Below are positions 60,879-64,000 of a stretch of DNA of 64,000 bases, piece after piece (position 1 is the stretch's first letter; each line of letters begins with the position of its first letter). This stretch comes from Allohahella sp002354735 (GTDB taxonomy: Bacteria; Pseudomonadota; Gammaproteobacteria; Pseudomonadales; Oleiphilaceae): NCBI RefSeq assembly GCF_047946665.1, contig NZ_CP172312.1, positions 1,798,001 to 1,862,000 of the forward strand. Direction: 5' to 3'. The notes beneath the pieces were generated by a model. That model did not search any database. It worked only from the letters and a program-made list of their open reading frames with translations, and had not been told where the DNA came from. Both the position numbers and the translations under genes were made by a program.

Positions 60879-61640
60879 ATGCGGAACCAATTCGCAGGCA
60901 AGGTGGCGCTAATAACCGGCGCCGGCGCAGGTATAGGCCGAGAGACTGCTGAAGCATTCGCTCGCCAGGGCGCAAAAGTCGTCGTTTCAGACGTCAATGT
61001 ACAGGCCGGTGAAGCTACCGCTAGCGCTATCGCCGCCCAGGGTGGCGATAGCGTCTTCATTGCCTGTGACGTGAGTCAGGATTCGCAGGTGCGTCAGCTG
61101 ATCAAGAACACGCTTGAGGCATTCGGCCGCCTTGACTTCGCCTTCAATAACGCAGGCATCGAGGTCGAGCAGAGCAAATTGGCGGATGGTGACGAAGAGA
61201 CCTTTGACCGGATCATGGACATCAATGTGAAGGGCGTGTGGCACTGCATGCGCCATGAGATCAAGGCCATGCTGCCCCAGGGTGGTGGCGTCATCGTCAA
61301 CACTGCCTCGATAGCGGGTCTGGGCGCAGCGCCCAAGATGAGCATCTACAGCGCCAGCAAGCATGCGGTGATCGGCCTGACCAAATCGGCGGCGGTCGAA
61401 TACGGCAAGAAGGGGATCCGGGTAAATGCCGTCTGCCCTGCCGTCATCGATACCGACATGTTCCGCCGTGCTGCGGAGCTGGACCCCAAGAAAGCAGCGT
61501 ATGCAGCCGCTATGCATCCGGTAGGCCGCATTGGGCAAAGCAGTGAGATTGCGGCGGCAGTGCTGTATCTGTGTTCCGAGGGTGCTGCCTTTACAACTGG
61601 CGTCGCCTTACCGGTCGATGGCGGCGCAACGGCGATCTGA
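60879..61640 (+). CDS. short-chain dehydrogenase/reductase
   Basis: A 253-residue classical SDR. It has GAGAGIGRETAEAF (cofactor loop), NNAGIE, catalytic Ser in TASIAG, YSASK (Tyr and Lys) and a C-terminal LPVDGGATA. Asp after the second strand (VSDVN) suggests NAD preference. AGGAG lies six bases before the ATG at 60879; longer frames to 60735 run into the preceding gene. The substrate is unknown. Confidence 0.92.
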   Translation: MRNQFAGKVALITGAGAGIGRETAEAFARQGAKVVVSDVNVQAGEATASAIAAQGGDSVFIACDVSQDSQVRQLIKNTLEAFGRLDFAFNNAGIEVEQSKLADGDEETFDRIMDINVKGVWHCMRHEIKAMLPQGGGVIVNTASIAGLGAAPKMSIYSASKHAVIGLTKSAAVEYGKKGIRVNAVCPAVIDTDMFRRAAELDPKKAAYAAAMHPVGRIGQSSEIAAAVLYLCSEGAAFTTGVALPVDGGATAI

Positions 61641-61738
61641 GAAAATTTCTTTCATGGCGATGTCGATTTCCGTTTTCTGCAATCGACAAATAGGTGAAGA
61701 CATTCTTTTACAGAACGAACAGCCTTTAGGAGTCTGCC

Positions 61739-62110
61739 ATGAAAGATTTCAAGAAGTTCCTGCGGGAATTCAACGATGCCTGGGCAAAACCGGATATCGA
61801 GAGCATCCTTGCCGGGGTCACCGATGACATACGCTTTCGTATGGCAAACAGTGAGACGCCTATCGAAGGCAAGGCGGCTTTTGCCGACTGGCTGAAGTCG
61901 ATGGACAGCTGCGAAAGCCAGGCCCATATCACAATCGAACGGCTCATCGTGGACGGTGACTACGCAGCACTTAATGGCGACATCACCTTCAGCGGCAGGG
62001 ACGCGGGTAAACACTACGTCTTCTGTGACATCTATACGCTTAGGGGTGATCGCATCAGTGAACTCACTGCTTACTGCCTGAGCGTTGACGAAAGTGCTGG
62101 AATGAGTTGA
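61739..62110 (+). CDS. SnoaL-like/NTF2-fold protein
   Basis: A 123-residue protein of the SnoaL-like polyketide-cyclase/NTF2 fold. An N-terminal helix pair (FLREFNDAWAKPDIESILAGVTDDI split by a turn) precedes a curved sheet ending HYVFCDIYTLRGDRISEL. Such proteins are isomerases, hydrolases or ligand binders. AGGAG lies six bases before the ATG. It is 98 bp downstream of the SDR gene and may share its pathway. Confidence 0.82.
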   Translation: MKDFKKFLREFNDAWAKPDIESILAGVTDDIRFRMANSETPIEGKAAFADWLKSMDSCESQAHITIERLIVDGDYAALNGDITFSGRDAGKHYVFCDIYTLRGDRISELTAYCLSVDESAGMS

Positions 62111-62120
62111 TGCATCATTT

Positions 62121-62135
62121 GGCTCGTGCCGAGCC
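62121..62135. terminator. weak hairpin between convergent genes
   Basis: GGCTCG and CGAGCC form a 6-bp stem with a three-base loop, just beyond the SnoaL-like gene and before the end of the convergent rhomboid gene. No T-tract follows on either strand, so termination is doubtful. Confidence 0.25.
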
Positions 62136-62188
62136 TTCCAGGCGTATTCCGTAGGCTTTAGCCAAAGTGTGACCGGCCTGCAAGCAGA

Positions 62189-63124
62189 TCAGCTGTAGTG
62201 CACGCGTGCCCGGTCAAGCAGGTCACGTCTGAAGAAGGCATAGTACGCGCCGATGAGTCCGCCAATGAGCGCGCCGCCGAGGTGAGCCGCGTAGTTGATG
62301 AGACTGTCGTTACCAAGCCGTCGCATATCGTAGATGTCCCAGCCGACGTACCAGAGCATGAGGAAGAAAGCGGGTATTCGGATGACCCTGAAATACAGGA
62401 TGATCCAGAGCAAATGACGGATACGTGCGCCTGGCATCATCAACGCGAGCGCGACCAGGCAGGCCATGACGACGCCGGATAGGCCGACTGTCGGCAAGGC
62501 GGTTTCGAGATGCATGACGGTGAAACTGTAGGCCAGGCTGGTGCCAATAGTCGCTACAGAAATAAAGACCGCAAAGGTAAGCGTGCCCATCAACAGTTCG
62601 ACTGATGCCGCGAAGATATAGAAGAACAGGAGATTGCCCAGCAGATGCCCGAGATCACCATGCGAGAATGTCGCTGTGATCATGCGCGTCCAGTCGAGAT
62701 CCTTGGGGTCGTACGCCAGCTTGTCTGTCAGCAGTTCCGGGATGGCGCGATCATAATACTCGTAACTGTCCCTCAGAACTGAAGCAATATAAGCCTGGCC
62801 ATCGATCGGAGAGACAAAGATATCCAGTGGCTCAGCCTGCGCCACCAGTTCTGCCATGGCGGCTTCTGGATCACTGGCTTCACGGATCGGATTGAAGAAA
62901 CTGAAGCAGGGTCTCTGACGTTTATCGTGCGTGATCGTCTGCAGAATTGATATGGCATGGTCATCGAGTGCAGAGCTACAGAAGCTCTCTATGGATGCCC
63001 TGTACTGCCTTTCCGACTCCACCTGCTCCCAGAACACGACACCGCTGATGAGACAGATGAGCACTGTGATCAGTGGCAGCCCACGCTTTCGCGCGTCTAT
63101 CCTGTAGGGCATTAGCATCAGCAT
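62189..63124 (-). CDS. rhomboid family intramembrane serine protease
   Basis: A 311-residue protein with an N-terminal helix (about 14-34), a long periplasmic domain (about 35-150) and a six-helix rhomboid core. The catalytic pair is Ser216 in GLSG and His281 in YAAHLGG. HGDLGHLLGNLLFFY matches helix 2 of the family. It cleaves membrane proteins within the bilayer; substrates are unknown. GAGGT lies about nine bases before the ATG. Confidence 0.93.
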   Translation of the reverse strand: MLMLMPYRIDARKRGLPLITVLICLISGVVFWEQVESERQYRASIESFCSSALDDHAISILQTITHDKRQRPCFSFFNPIREASDPEAAMAELVAQAEPLDIFVSPIDGQAYIASVLRDSYEYYDRAIPELLTDKLAYDPKDLDWTRMITATFSHGDLGHLLGNLLFFYIFAASVELLMGTLTFAVFISVATIGTSLAYSFTVMHLETALPTVGLSGVVMACLVALALMMPGARIRHLLWIILYFRVIRIPAFFLMLWYVGWDIYDMRRLGNDSLINYAAHLGGALIGGLIGAYYAFFRRDLLDRARVHYS

Positions 63125-63149
63125 TGGGACTCACCTCGTGGCCAGAAAA

Positions 63150-63175
63150 AGCAATCCTGATCATTCTGCGATCAG
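63150..63175 (-). terminator. possible terminator of the DUF1415 gene
   Basis: On the minus strand, CTGATC and GATCAG form a 6-bp stem with a seven-base loop. A T-run (TTTTT) follows several bases later. It lies about 75 bp beyond the DUF1415 stop. The stem is short, so the call is weak. Confidence 0.3.
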
Positions 63176-63247
63176 CAACGGCGCAAGCGTAAACGAGGTA
63201 TACAGGCAGTAACAGAGCACACGATCTCTTTTGACAATTGATTACAT

Positions 63248-63817
63248 TTACTTTGCCGCCGACGGGGACAGGCTAGCCAGAAGTACCTGCAGACGTTCCA
63301 CGCCCATCTCGTTCATCAGCGCAATGTTCCGCTCTGGTATCCCCCCCACGTCCGGGTGATCATCGATAGCCTTTTCGAGACTGTCCTCTCGCAGAATGTG
63401 CAGCATTTGCACGGGTGAACGGTTGGTGTAGTTCTCGGCATCTTCTGGCTGAGTACCGCCAAACCGATAGTCGGGATGAAAGCTGGCAATCTGATAGATG
63501 CCCTCCCTGTCAAGCAGCTGCAGCAGGCTGTCGGCCTCCGGCAGAAAATCATTATAGGTGCGGAAGCTGGACAGCACGTGGGGATGAATCAGCAACGTGG
63601 TTTCTATCGAAGCGTCTTCATCGAGCAGAATAAGCTCTTCCTTGAGCGCCTGGAGTAACGCCGCTTCGTTGGCCGCTTCAGTAATACTGAAACGGATTCG
63701 ATTCTTCACCAGTTCACGTTTGGCAAACGGACAGAGATTGAGGCCGACCACCACAGTGGTGACCCAGTTCCGAACAGCATCGAGGATTGCATCATTATTG
63801 GGGGTGCTATCAATCAT
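63248..63817 (-). CDS. DUF1415 family protein
   Basis: A 189-residue cytoplasmic protein of the DUF1415 family. NWVTTVVVGLNLCPFAK, LLIHPHVLSSF, IASFHPDYRF and NRSPVQMLHILRE are its conserved signatures. The function is unknown; conserved Cys and His suggest a metal or catalytic site. AGGT lies upstream of the ATG. Confidence 0.92.
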   Translation of the reverse strand: MIDSTPNNDAILDAVRNWVTTVVVGLNLCPFAKRELVKNRIRFSITEAANEAALLQALKEELILLDEDASIETTLLIHPHVLSSFRTYNDFLPEADSLLQLLDREGIYQIASFHPDYRFGGTQPEDAENYTNRSPVQMLHILREDSLEKAIDDHPDVGGIPERNIALMNEMGVERLQVLLASLSPSAAK

Positions 63818-64000
63818 TCATAACTTACCTAGGTTCAAGATGTTTCCGCGTGTCGCCGCTCTGGATGATGACCAGTGTTGCACTGCGGAGGGCACTCGGC
63901 AAGCCGACGATCGAGCATTCAGTCAAGCGGCGAGCAGTTCGCATGCTTCCTGAATCGGAGGCGGACCGTCCGTTGAACGCACAAGGGTAGCTGCGTATGG
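63818..64000. other. window end without a recognised gene
   Basis: Frames here are short or lie antisense to the DUF1415 gene. I see no promoter, terminator or gene fragment I could support. Confidence 0.5.

Noticed and set aside
61640..61738. Possible small gene or promoter between the SDR and SnoaL-like genes
   Set aside because: Frames are shorter than 20 codons or out of phase and I see no convincing hexamers. The two genes may simply be cotranscribed.
1..64000. Search by eye for tRNA, rRNA, CRISPR arrays, insertion-sequence ends and c-di-GMP riboswitches
   Set aside because: No cloverleaf, regular spaced repeats, transposase gene or riboswitch core sequence was found. A covariance-model scan would be needed to exclude structured RNAs fully.

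Overview
The window looks like ordinary chromosome from a moderately GC-rich marine or halophilic gammaproteobacterium. It carries a full MSHA type IV pilus locus, a PEP-CTERM protein, an SO2930-family diheme cytochrome, two sodium/cation antiporters (NhaD and YrbG types) and an RtcR/RtcB/RtcA RNA-repair unit. I see no insertion sequence, phage gene, tRNA, rRNA or CRISPR array. The genus cannot be read from the sequence.

Layout. 1-3311: upstream DNA and a PAS-GGDEF-EAL enzyme. 3287-20238: sixteen leftward msh genes, transcribed in the order I1, I2, J, K, L, M, N, E, G, F, A, C, D, O, P, Q, mostly overlapping by 1-8 bases. The ATPase MshE keeps the double MshEN motif that binds c-di-GMP, so the adjacent c-di-GMP enzyme is a plausible controller of this pilus. 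20420-23918: PEP-CTERM protein, DoxX-like protein, a small GIY-YIG-like protein and a secreted endonuclease I. 24019-28235: leftward rtcBA with a good sigma-54 promoter, and divergent rtcR. 28245-33583: a lipoprotein, a trans-sulfuration enzyme, and an operon-like run of hypothetical, DedA, NhaD and YrbG genes.

33758-40155 is the most unusual part. It holds a two-gene unit with an ATGA overlap: an M48-like metalloprotease followed by a 1728-residue protein with a kinase-like C-lobe that has lost its catalytic motifs, a DUF4011-like region, a split superfamily 1 helicase and a C-terminal Vsr-like nuclease-fold domain that appears to lack an acidic residue. It resembles defence helicases in general design, but I know of no described system with exactly this pairing.

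40220-43219 is a second c-di-GMP enzyme (7TM-PAS-GGDEF-EAL) whose ribosome-binding site lies inside a perfect 11-bp inverted repeat. 43286-49643: an M19-like dipeptidase, a divergent membrane-bound AraC regulator, and the beta-helix/diheme-cytochrome pair. 49647-57289: small metabolic and membrane genes, TruC, a WYL regulator divergent from a glutathione transferase, a PepSY/DUF2946 metal-related pair, YqhA, CsbD and TrmK. 57265-60763: a STAND ATPase fused to an OmpR-type DNA-binding domain, divergent from a DUF1326-DUF2182 operon. The gap between them holds four in-phase direct repeats that look like its operator. 60879-63817: an SDR enzyme, a SnoaL-like protein, a rhomboid protease and a DUF1415 protein.
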